Assembly (NCBI RefSeq): GCF_011397635.1
Contig: NC_064769.1
Span: 20,353,207 to 20,417,206 of the forward strand
Source: Epinephelus fuscoguttatus
Lineage: Eukaryota; Chordata; Actinopteri; Perciformes; Serranidae
Direction: 5' to 3'
DNA length: 64,000 nucleotides
A model generated the notes under the pieces. It saw only the letters and a list, made by a program, of their open reading frames with translations. It did not search any database and had not been told where the DNA came from. Shown piece after piece: positions 1-10,000 of the stretch. Every line of letters starts with the position of its first letter. The stretch's first letter is position 1. The position numbers and the translations under genes were made by a program.

Positions 1-337
1 ATGACTGCTGTGCTTATTATCTACAGTTTCCATAATGTTTGACGTGTTCTTGTAAGAGAGGCTGTAACCGGATGTGACATAATTTAAGGAACACAAGTCT
101 CCTCTGACTGACTGGGTAGGCAGTCACGGTAGTGTGTATCGTGTCATTTTAATGAATTATCAAGTGTATTGGACAGATGGTCAATACAAGATTTACATTA
201 ACGCAATCACGGTTACACTGCGTCCATTTTATCATTCGAGCCAAACGTTACGCATATCTGACGTAGATGTTAACCGTGACGTTTACTCACAATTAACCAT
301 AAACTCTCCTACGTCAAAGAATATATATAACATAAAA

Positions 338-457
338 TAACGTTAGCTAAGTCGTCGTCTTCGCTTTCGATTGTAACAGTTAGCTAACAAACAGATCACA
401 TCTATCATTGGAGGTGAATACGTAGCACAATGGTTTATTTTTCCGGCTAACGTTAGC
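338..457. promoter_or_regulatory. Cluster of TAACGTTAGC palindromes in a CpG-rich promoter
   Basis: TAACGTTAGCTAA (338-350), GTTAGCTAAC (379-388) and the perfect 12-base palindrome GCTAACGTTAGC (446-457) occur within 120 bases. The same words recur beside the stard7 and drg1 promoters (6849-7011 and 28310-28515). They look like a promoter-associated motif or a short repeat of this genome. No binding factor can be named from sequence alone. Confidence 0.5.
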
Positions 458-575
458 ATCAGCTTCCCGTTAACATTTAACGGTGATTACATAAATTTTA
501 GTCACGGCGTTCAGCGAATAAACCACAAACAAGCAGATTCTTATTCTGTCAGAAAGAGAAAATAATAAAACTTAC

Positions 576-900
576 CACACGTTGAAGTTGTCAGTCCCGT
601 TAAGAATTGTGCTTGCTAGCCGGTAAGCTAATTAGCGCGCGCACGGACAGTTACGATAGCGCGCGCGGGATAATGAAAAAAAAATCGAACTAATATGAAA
701 ATCGATCTCCGTCAAAAAAGCTGCCTTACGTTAAAAAAATAAAGTGACTAACAGTTAGGTTAACAGCTATTTGCGAATATCTGACTCGATGTGGAAATAA
801 CTCAAAATCCGGAAACGTCTCAGTTTGAATGAGAGCCTCGCAGCCGCATGTGGAACTTGCTCGTGCCGGTGCTGGACAGGAACACAGGGTTCTTCTTTTA
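576..900 (-). other. Putative 5' untranslated exon of a gene leaving the left edge
   Basis: This stretch is CpG-rich (several GCGCGC runs near 635-670) in an otherwise AT-rich region. On the minus strand it ends at a good donor, GTGTG followed by GTAAGT, at 574-576. A promoter-like block lies just upstream in minus sense (about 900-937). No convincing coding start is seen before the donor. The 60-codon minus ORF at 767-949 starts inside the GC-box region and resembles nothing I recognise. The simplest reading is a noncoding first exon whose gene continues leftwards, outside the window. The exon's 5' limit is approximate and the gene is not identifiable from this sequence. Confidence 0.4.
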
Positions 901-940
901 TTGGATACACCCCCTGAAGCCCCGCCCCCAACCGCCCAGC
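898..940 (-). promoter_or_regulatory. GC-box and CCAAT promoter block
   Basis: A GC-box core (plus-strand GCCCCGCCCCC, about 919-929) and an inverted CCAAT (ATTGG at 900-904) lie about 30 bases apart, at the edge of the CpG-rich region. The arrangement suits a housekeeping promoter firing leftwards. The activity is inferred from motifs only. Confidence 0.4.
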
Positions 941-1490
941 TGTCAGCAAGCCTTTCTTTTCTTTTTCTTTTTTTTTTTACTCATCATGCGTTCATGAATG
1001 TGGATTGATCTAAGATCATCCCACTTCACAGCAAAGTCTGCTTTTACAACTTTACTTTTATCTTTTATATATTATTATGGTATGTCGTAAGCTACAAACT
1101 CTAGAAAAAAATCTGGTTTAAATCCACTGCCCCAAATAATGGTTACACTTACTGTCGATTATTATAGGCTACTACTAGGACACTTAACTCACATACTTGT
1201 AGCCCATATTCAGGACCTGTGCATATTGAAGTACAATACAAAGTGACCTGTACTTAAGTGTTTTAATTTTATGCTGCTTCCACTGCAGTAAATTTGCTGT
1301 AATAGGGAAATTTTATGGGTTACTTTGTACATTATTAGCCTATTATTTATTATATTTATTTAATTACTGTATTTATTTGTTACTTTGGGGATCAAGTTAT
1401 TATATATTAAAAAAAAACTATGGTGGGCTTATAAAATACAGTATACTGCAATAGGTTAAGCTACACAACAACATTTAAATTAACTCTATC

Positions 1491-2075
1491 CAGTGGTGTA
1501 GTGCAGGCAGTGCGGTTGCACTGGGGTCCTATAGTGAGAGTGGGCCCTGTAGTATTGTGTGGGCCCTTATGAATGATTATCACCTTGAAAATATGCCTGT
1601 GTCCAAAGAAAAACTCTGATTAAATTAAAAACAGTGCCATTTACTATATATGCCCTTGAAAAACACAAACCCATCTTGTTTATTTTTCTTTTTTTGCACA
1701 ATAGTTAATGGCATCTATAACAAAATTATATGCTTATTCCATACCTATAAATCAACAATTAATATTGTTTAATTAAATCAATAATTTCTTATTTTCTTTG
1801 GTATTTTTTGTTTATACAGATATGCAGTGATGATAGCTGGGTAACATGTATGTCAATGTTATCCAATGTCAAATCTCTGATCATGTGAGGGGATGGTATG
1901 TGCATGATAGTGTGCACAAGGGCACATCGTACCCATATCTTAACCTTTTGCAACAAAAAAATGCTGCTTAGGCTATATATCAATGCATAACTAATAATAA
2001 CCAACAAATAGTATACTTAGATAATAAAACACTGATACTTTAAGTGCATTTTACTGCTAATATTTTGCAATACTT
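1491..2075 (+). mobile_element. hAT-like non-autonomous element, left end intact
   Basis: It starts with CAGTGGTGTA, the kind of terminus found on many hAT transposons, and aligns over several hundred bases with a second, diverged copy starting CAGTGGCGTA at 14191. No transposase reading frame is present. The right terminus is not recognisable; the copy runs into another repeat near 2090. Assignment to hAT rests on the terminal sequence and is tentative. Confidence 0.45.
1708..2075 (+). repeat. Direct duplicate, copy A
   Basis: These 368 bases match 4355-4712 almost base for base. I count two substitutions, one block of about nine extra bases in this copy (near 1828), and a one-base difference in an A-run. 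This copy sits inside the hAT-like element; the second lacks the element's left half, so it looks like a recent local copying event. Confidence 0.85.
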
Positions 2076-2090
2076 AATAAACATTTTTAG

Positions 2091-2410
2091 TCAGAAAAGT
2101 ATTTATTGCCAAGTAGGTTTTCACTTACAATGAATTTGTTTTGGCATTAGTGCATACATTAAACATGCAATAAACATATAAAGAGGAATAAAAATAAAGC
2201 AAAGTACTGCAACACTCAAGAACTTAAATATAGAATAGAAAAAAACATAAACCATAAAAAGTGCAAATATACTTTCAAAAAGCACTACAACATAGCAATA
2301 TGTGCAATACAGTTATTACATTATAAGCTAGCAAGTTTTGTGCAGGGTGTATTAAGCATGGGATGTGCAAAAGATGACAGTGTAGAGCAAATATGCGTGC
2401 TGTGCCTTTA
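2091..2410 (-). mobile_element. Interspersed fish repeat (TTTATTGCCAAGTA type), copy 1
   Basis: It opens with CAGAAAAGTATTTATTGCCA and aligns along its length with 7648-7985, where the opening reads TCAGAATCAGAAAAGAATTT. Both copies then share the GGTTTTCACTT, GGTGCATACA-like and GTGCAAATA words. It looks like the tail of a retroposon seen many times in fish genomes. The family name is not certain and orientation is a guess. Confidence 0.5.
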
Positions 2411-4305
2411 TATGCAATGGAGTATTTTTGCACTGGGCCAGGATCTGTGTACTTCCTCCACCACTGCCTGTGTAATCTATCTTTATCTATCTCTCTGTGC
2501 CCCTGTATCTCGTAAAACTAATGCTTTGATGATGACCTAAATCGTCACACGTTTCAAACGTAACCCTGCAGGCAAATAAACAAACACAACAGAAGTGAAA
2601 ACCGCAATTACGCCTAGTAACCACGGTTTTCCCAAATAAGGGGAACAATGTGTCCCGTCAAAACAGTGCAGGAAAACACGCGGGTGGCGGGGATGGTGTT
2701 GACTGCATTACAGAAGACTTGTCATTCATTCAAGTGCACCCGACCGGAAATGATACCAACATTCACCCTCTAACAAAAGTAGTTTTCTTTGGCGACTGTT
2801 CCTTTTATTGTGTTCAGGAGGGACGTGATACACTGAATGGGTGAGGTGTTAAACAAGCAAAATATGTTTATTACTTTTAGTGCCTGAAGCCTAAACGTGA
2901 CAGCAGCGAGGGAAACAGTGAGAGTTCATTGAACACACCACAGTGGGCTTTTTATTTACATAGGATCGTGTTGTAATAGTCCTAACAGTACATATAATTA
3001 TTCTTTCTATTACAACCTTACTGGCGTCACCTCTTTTGTGGATCATGGAAAGTTTCCTCATTCCCAACCCACTGGGCAACGTTTGGGGTCGGCTGTGATC
3101 TCTTGCGCTTACGATTCTTATCCAAGCCCCTGAAGGCATCATCTCACAAAGGAAGGAGTGGCGATTATCTGTTTCATAACTGCTCAGGCGGCCAGTCTTA
3201 CTCATGTCATCCTCAAAATACCATTCATAACATCAAAAAGATGTCCTTTGCGTGTTACTTATCTTCATCCTCAGCCAAATAGCAGTTACTCACATTTACA
3301 GCACACCTTGCTTGTTTACTTTCTTGTCGGTGGCCAGAAAAGTGACCTCGACTTATAAAAGATAAGATAGTGGGATTGTGAATGTCATAAAAGGAGACAA
3401 AAAGGACAACAGCTCGTAATTCACGTTTGCTGATGTTTGTTTTTCTAGCTCCCCCTTCAATTGTCCTGAGAAGGTTATACTGACCCAATCCAAACATACT
3501 AGAAATAACAATGTAGGGCTGCTTATTATTTTATACCGTTATACCCAATGGTCAGATGTCTCACTGAAAGGATCCCTGATGGGATGTCACTATTTTCCTT
3601 GATGCAATATACACTACAACTCCTCAGAGCATTGCCAAAACTGTGGATTTGTTTGTGTTAGAGATAAGAAAAATGAGGCAATAGCACATGCTGTGTTGCA
3701 CGAGGTTCTTTAAAAAAACATCTTGTCTCATGATCTTATGATACTGAGAGCCTTCACAGTTTTCATGAGTAACACACATGATTTAAAATAAAATGTGATG
3801 AATTGAGCCAACAAAAGGCTATTTCTCTTGTTTACAGTGTCTAGTTCCACTCATTTCATCAATGTAATTATACTATAGTCAAACATATTACTATAAATAG
3901 TGATAATATTAATAATAATGTTATTTTTTCCATTACCTCTGCCCTATGAATGTTTTAACATGTTGCTTCCATTGATTCCTGGGGAACCTGATACCATTCA
4001 GCCTTTTCAGTGTTGAGTGCAGTGCATATACAGTGCATGTGCTGATCAAAGAAATGAGCCCACTTCTCTAATGTACCTATTTTTTAAAGTTTGAGTTGTG
4101 TCATTTTAACAAAGAACTCAGCTTGCACCAGATATGCAAGACTCCAAGCTCGTCTGTGGCAACACTTCTCTGCATGGTTAAACAACGCCATCTGGTGTAT
4201 ATTCTCTTTAATAACATCTCGATAATCAAGGTTTCTGTTTGTGGTATCTTGTCAAAATTAGTCTTTTATGAGTGAATGAATAAATGAATGACTTTTTGAA
4301 CCAAA

Positions 4306-4336
4306 TATTTTTTATTTTGAACCAAAATAAAAAATA
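4306..4336. repeat. Perfect AT-rich hairpin
   Basis: Two 13-base arms, TATTTTTTATTTT and its exact complement, flank a GAACC loop. It lies just upstream of duplicate copy B and could be a transposon end or a chance AT palindrome. Confidence 0.6.
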
Positions 4337-4354
4337 ATAAAAAACAAACAAGAC

Positions 4355-4712
4355 ATGGCATCTATAACAAAATTATATGCTTATTCCATACCTATAAATC
4401 AACAATTAATATTGTTTAATTAAATCAATAATTTCTTATTTTCTTTGGTATTTTTTGTTTATACAGATATGCAGTTGGGTAACATGTATGTCAGTGTTAT
4501 CCAATGTCAAATCTCTGATCATGTGAGGGGATGGTATGTGCATGATAGTGTGCACAAGGGCATATCGTACCCATATCTTAACCTTTTGCAACAAAAAATG
4601 CTGCTTAGGCTATATATCAATGCATAACTAATAATAACCAACAAATAGTATACTTAGATAATAAAACACTGATACTTTAAGTGCATTTTACTGCTAATAT
4701 TTTGCAATACTT
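4355..4712 (+). repeat. Direct duplicate, copy B
   Basis: This copy is nearly identical to 1708-2075, in the same orientation, about 2.65 kb away. The match begins abruptly at ATGGCATC and ends abruptly after GCAATACTT. Both ends fall inside the element family, not at its termini. Confidence 0.85.
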
Positions 4713-4919
4713 TTTTGCAAGACAAAGATAACAGTGTCCCAAAGTAGTAGGTAAACTTTAAACTTATATGTCCCTACCTCTGTCTTACATTTCTTCTTTT
4801 AACTCATATATTATTTCAGCAAATCCCCAAATGTATTTACAACTAATATACAAATGAATAAATATCCCCAATTTACCACCCAATGAAATAAGTGATTTGC
4901 AGATCTAGTGCCACCCAGT

Positions 4920-5830
4920 GTTTCAAAATATATATATGCACTCTCCTTACACAACCTTTCCGCATCTATATATCTGCCTAAAAATATCTTTTTTTGTACC
5001 TTGTTTAAAATTGATTTGTGCTTTGTTTCAACTCATCACGCAGCCCATTCCACAAGTCCATCCCACACACTGAAATACATAGACTCTTGTTAGTTGTAAC
5101 ACGTTGTTTTTTTTAATTATATTCTCCTCTTAAATTATAACCCCATCCCTGTCCCAAAATGTTTTCGAATGTTTCCTGGAAGTGGATTGATGAGATCCAA
5201 AAATTCCAATGCATGTGACTTTAAAAACAGTGTGTTTGTGTACCCCAGTTTGTGTGCTGTCCTGATTGCTCTTTTGAAGGAAGTATAACAGTTTCTTTTG
5301 TAAGTGTTGCCCCAAACTTCCACTCAGTAAGTCAAGTGCAGCAGTACAAGTGATGAATACAGAATGTGCAGTGATTCATGGTCCAGTATGTGTTTTGTTC
5401 TTTGCCAGTTTTGCTCTTACATAATTGATATGAGGTTTGCAGCAGTTTTTGTCATCTAGAATCACCCCCAGAAATTTGACAAGTTTCATAGACTCTCTCC
5501 ACATCAATATTATCAGTCATCATCTGTACTTTTGTGTCTGTACTGCGGTTTCCAAACAACATACATTTAGTTTTGTTCAACTTTACAGGCAATTTATTTA
5601 TGCTAAACCATTGTTTTAATGTATTTTTTTTCTGTTGTGACCTCCTCCAAAAGCTGCTGCAGATTTTCTCCAGAACAAGGAGCACTGGTCTGTGAATAAA
5701 ACATATTTTAATTTTCTGAACACCATACATGTATCATTTATGTACAAAATTAACAGTGTTGGACCCAATACTGACCCCTGTGGGACACCAACAGTAATGT
5801 CAAGGCATGATATGTAATCATGCATTTACA
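4920..5830 (-). mobile_element. Decayed LINE, reverse transcriptase C-terminal part
   Basis: On the minus strand, fragments in shifting frames follow the order of a LINE ORF2. These are GVPQGSVLGPTLLILYIND (5730-5790 region, the reverse transcriptase block that precedes the catalytic loop), a degraded catalytic block reading FTDQ where an FADD-like motif belongs, WFSINKLPVKLNKTKCMLFG, FLGVILDDK, and a C-terminal WGNTYKRN block near 5290-5310. The product would be a target-primed reverse transcriptase. It is broken by frameshifts and stops, lacks the N-terminal half and is surely dead. The motif set resembles the CR1/L2-like side of the LINE tree; the exact clade is uncertain. Confidence 0.75.
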
Positions 5831-6548
5831 CAAACTGCTGCCTATGTCCCATAAGGCTTTTCACCCAGTCCAATGCAACCCCTCTTACACCATATCTTTA
5901 CAATTTTTATTGTAGTTTTCAGTGTCTTTCCCCAAAAATACTTACATAAATTTCAACATTGAGTAAGTGTTGGGGTATGCACTAACAACCAGTCACTGCT
6001 CCTTCACAAGTGACAGCAAATATAACTAATAAAGAAGTATTTGTCACAAGAGTTTTATCAGAACATCAGTTTTAAGGTCAAATGATTGAAGCTGAGCCTA
6101 TCAGCAAGGTCACTGCAAGAACAACTCTATAAAGACGCATTTTTAGGCAGCAGCACATCTAATAGCACATATACTTCCGGTCAGTAAAATACGTTTATTT
6201 AAGCACAAAATCGTGAATGCTGTCTTATGATATAACGCATGCTATGTCTAATGTTTCCAGCTCAAACACACGTGGTGAAGGCATGATACTTGTGACTTTG
6301 AACAGTACCGCTGGAGGGCGACACGAACTTCCTCTCCCCAGAAAGGGTTCAGCTGTCTGGAGACACTGATCCTGGACCAAGTTGACACCCACCTTCTCCT
6401 TCTACACTACAGCAGATAAACAACAGCTAGGACGTCAAATCTGATCCCAGTTCATCGAAGAAACTGAAAAGTGGGGGAGCTTTGCTTGGAGCTGGACTGG
6501 CGCACATGCTGGTGCCCAAGCACCTCAATTTAAGACAGGCTCCCACTG

Positions 6549-6620
6549 GAACCAATCAGAATTGAGCTGGCACAGCAAGTGTCCAATGAACGCCCGCTAT
6601 TCAGTTTGTAAGGCGGGGCT
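6549..6620 (+). promoter_or_regulatory. stard7 promoter (two CCAAT boxes and a GC box)
   Basis: ACCAATCAGA contains a CCAAT box at 6552-6556, a second CCAAT lies at 6583-6587, and GGCGGGGC lies at 6612-6619. The block is in a CpG-rich stretch about 480 bases before the stard7 start codon, with no TATA box. The transcription start is probably within 6630-6720 (inference). Confidence 0.55.
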
Positions 6621-6848
6621 TCCGAGTAGGCGTGTGGGAGATAGTAGGAAGAGGAGGTCAAATGCGTGCACTGTAAGAGTTTCAAAAACGCGAGGCTGTC
6701 TCCAGGAAATTCACGCAGGTAGACATTTGTGTTCGAGTTACATTAGACGATATAATTTACTGTTTTATTATAAGAGTTTAGTTTTAGAAGTAAGTGCGGC
6801 GGTGCTGGGTGTGGCTTGTTCGTGTCGCATTTGTGGGCTGTTGACAGA

Positions 6849-7011
6849 TAACGTTAGCTAAATGCTAACGCTACATGTCGCGTGTTTAGCTCGATAACGT
6901 TAACTAACGTTACAGGCAGAGTGAAATTATGAGTTTGGCTGGCCAAAAGTCCCTCTTATCATCTATGTAAAGTTAATTCATGGTGCATTTGTGCAGACAT
7001 TTAACGTTAGC
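6849..7011. promoter_or_regulatory. TAACGTTAGC motif cluster in the stard7 5' region
   Basis: TAACGTTAGCTAA (6849-6861), GCTAACG (6864-6870), a run of overlapping TAACGTTA words (about 6893-6912) and TAACGTTAGC (7002-7011) lie between promoter and start codon. The same motif marks the other two CpG-rich promoters here. Confidence 0.5.
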
Positions 7012-7095
7012 TTTGGCTGCGAAGTTCGTTAGCTAGCTGCTGCACTTTGCTGGCATTGATTTTTGTCTTTGGGCACTGTCACGGTCACAGCTGTC

Positions 7096-10000
7096 ATGTT
7101 TCACTCTGTGCCCCGTCGTCCGATCTGCGACATCGGTGTAAACACAATGAGACTTCAGAGCAGCAGGACAATCAGACGGGCTGTCGATGAGGGCAAAGGG
7201 AAGCTTGAGAGTTTCCCATGGCTGGGCAGGAACATGGGCCTGTTGTTGTCCTGGCTGCAGAGGGCAGGTGTGGGTGCATCTGAGGCCGCGGGGTCTGGTC
7301 AAAAGAGGAAGGGGTTGCTGTCCATATTTGCGGACCACTGCGGCTTTGTGACCGGCCAGAGGCTCCGGCGTGCTTGCCAGGTCGGCGAGCTTTACTCCAA
7401 CCTTTACTCCGAGCGGACCAAGTGGACCCTGGTGGGCAACATATGGCGCAGATTTCAGAGCAAGCACGCCCCCACTGGGAAACTTGTCGCGGCCCTAGCT
7501 GGTATCTTCATGTGGGATAGTGAGAAGATTCAAGATGAGGAAATTCGCAGGTTTGAAATCTTCCTTTAAATTCACATATGTTTGCACGTAAGACGTACTG
7601 TTGATTGACACATTGCAGATACAAGCAGAGTGAGTGTAGACACTTGTCAGAATCAGAAAAGAATTTACTGCCAAAAAGGTTTTCACTTGCAAGAATTTGC
7701 TTTGGTTTTTGGTGCATACACATTAAACACACAATACACACATATTAAGAGCAATAAAAGTAAGGCAAACTGCTGCAACCACCAGTAACTTAAAAGAAAA
7801 GAAGTACTATAGCATAACAAGTATGTACAATATTACAGTTTCAGAATAGGCTGTACAGTTTTGTGCTGGATGTGCAAAAATATATATGAGATGTGCAAAC
7901 GTTCACACAGCAAATAGAGTTAATATGTACAATGTGTTCACAGAACAGCAAATATGTGCAAAGTGCGCAGCTTCAAGCACAGTAGTTCTGTAAAGGGGAT
8001 AAGAGGGGGTCACTGAATGGTTAAGTATTAAAATTATGTGAACTGTGCTATGGGCTACATTCACCAGACCCCAACCCAGTTGAATGCCTACAGGAGCTCT
8101 TAGACTAACACGTTAGACAAGCATCATTATCAGAATCCCAAATAAGGGAATATCCTTTGAAGAAGTGTTGTTTATTCCTCGTGTAGAGTTACAGAAACTT
8201 GTACAAGCTGTTCAAAGGAGCATTGATGCTCTTCTGGCAGCTCAACACATTACTAAAATGCTTAACATAGTGTTTCATTCCGTTTGTATTTACAGTGCAG
8301 CATTCCATATTGATGTGACTATAATCTGTAGTGTCAACTGTGCAGCATGCTAAACAACCCGTCCTGTTGTTTGCATCCATTTGAAGGTGTGGACTCGAGC
8401 TACAGGCACTGGAGGCTGTAAAATGTCTGAACACAGCTACAGGTACAGTGGCCGGACAGCTGGAACCTGGCTGGGAAGTTGTGATGGAGAAGAAGGGCTT
8501 CAAAGTGTGGAAGCGTCCTATACCCAACAGTCACCTCTATGAATACAAAGGTCAGCCAACTTACAATCTCATATGTGTTATCAGGTCTCTGAAATGCAGG
8601 TAAAGCACACATTTAACTTTCCCTGTACTTTGGTTGTGGTGATACTGGTGTGACTAGTCTGAAGAAACAGCATTTCTTTGTGTTTTACTTGCAGTGTTGG
8701 GCTCTTACAACGATGTCACCCCAAGGCAGTTCTTCAATGTACAGGTACAGACATTTCAATTCTTGTTACATGCTACCAGGACTATGTTGGTCTTGATTTA
8801 TGTAGGAATGAAGTGGCATAAATAATTTATTTGACTGGGATACTGGCATTCAGTAATAAAAACCATCACAGGGAGGAGAACGGCATTCTAAGTTCTTATC
8901 AGGGTTATATGGGTGCAGCAATGTCCTCACACCTGAAGTCTAACATATGAGCCATGGAAAATCTTTGCATACTAATCACAATTATGCAAGTGAATATATC
9001 TGGTAGTTTGAAGATTTAACAGTCATAGCAGTTGGACTTTCACCCATCGCTTTTGTTCTGTTGTGTGTTCATGGTATATCTATGACAGCTTGTTTTGCAT
9101 TTCCATTACCCAGCCGCTCTTGCATAACCAGTATGTTTGCACTGCCCGTGTGTGGCACAAAAGCAACTGCAACACTCACTTTAGGTGCTATATTAAGCAC
9201 CTTACCCTTGACTTATGCTTTCCCCTTTCCCCCAGTTGGATACAGAGTACAGAAAGAAGTGGGATTCTCTGGTTATCAAGCTTGAAGTGGTGGACAGAGA
9301 TGCCAGCACAGGCTCTGAAGTTGTGCACTGGGCTACACACTTTCCTGTGAGTTTCTGTTGATTTGCTATCATTCCTAAAGGGGAGATGGCTGTTTGTCTT
9401 GCATAATGTGTGTGTTCGTAGGTAGTTTTCCTTCCTTGCTTCCTTGTACAAGCAAAGAGTGATTGACCTTGGCTTATTGTGTGGTCAAGAGACACGTCTG
9501 TATTTTTTAACCTGGACCATATTTTCCCATGTTTTTGTGCCTAAGTGATGAATGGAAATTTTTGAAATTGGTCCAGTTTTGAGAGAGACCACTGCAGTTG
9601 CTAATTGGGCTCCAGTGTAATCTTTGGGGCACATTCTCAGCGTCAGTGTACGTCCACTTAACATGCTTGTTTTTGCCACTGACAGGTGCAGATTGTTGCT
9701 GAAATATTGTGGAAAGCACCCCACATATAAATAAAATGTATTTCTTGACCTTTTGCCTGATCTGGTCTGTTCGTGCTTGTCTTTCTGCAACAACTCAACT
9801 CATTAAACTTCAGAAGCGACTTCTCCTTGAGTGAGACTTGAATAGACACAATAACAGACTGGATCAGGCAAAAGGTAAAACAATCTGAGCCTGTCGGTGG
9901 CATAACAAGCACTTTTAGTGGACAAACACTGACAGCGCTCTGTTGCCGAGAGGTAACCAAGTGGTTACATTACAGCCAGTTTCACATCTGCCATCTGAAG

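Larger units (their letters stand above)
951..6540. other. Repeat-rich intergenic interval, no gene seen
   Basis: This is AT-rich sequence between the left-edge promoter and stard7. No exon with conserved protein content and matching splice sites was found on either strand. Recognisable content is the hAT-like copies, the duplicated 0.36-kb segment, a CAGAATCAG-type interspersed repeat and a decayed LINE, listed separately. The stretches 2420-4300 and 5900-6540 hold nothing I can name. Confidence 0.6.

Noticed and set aside
134..340. 68-codon plus ORF next to the left edge
   Set aside because: Composition resembles random AT-rich sequence, no family resemblance, and it ends in the motif-rich promoter region.
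7033..7467. 144-codon minus ORF overlapping stard7 exon 1
   Set aside because: Antisense shadow of a GC-rich coding exon; no splice or promoter support.
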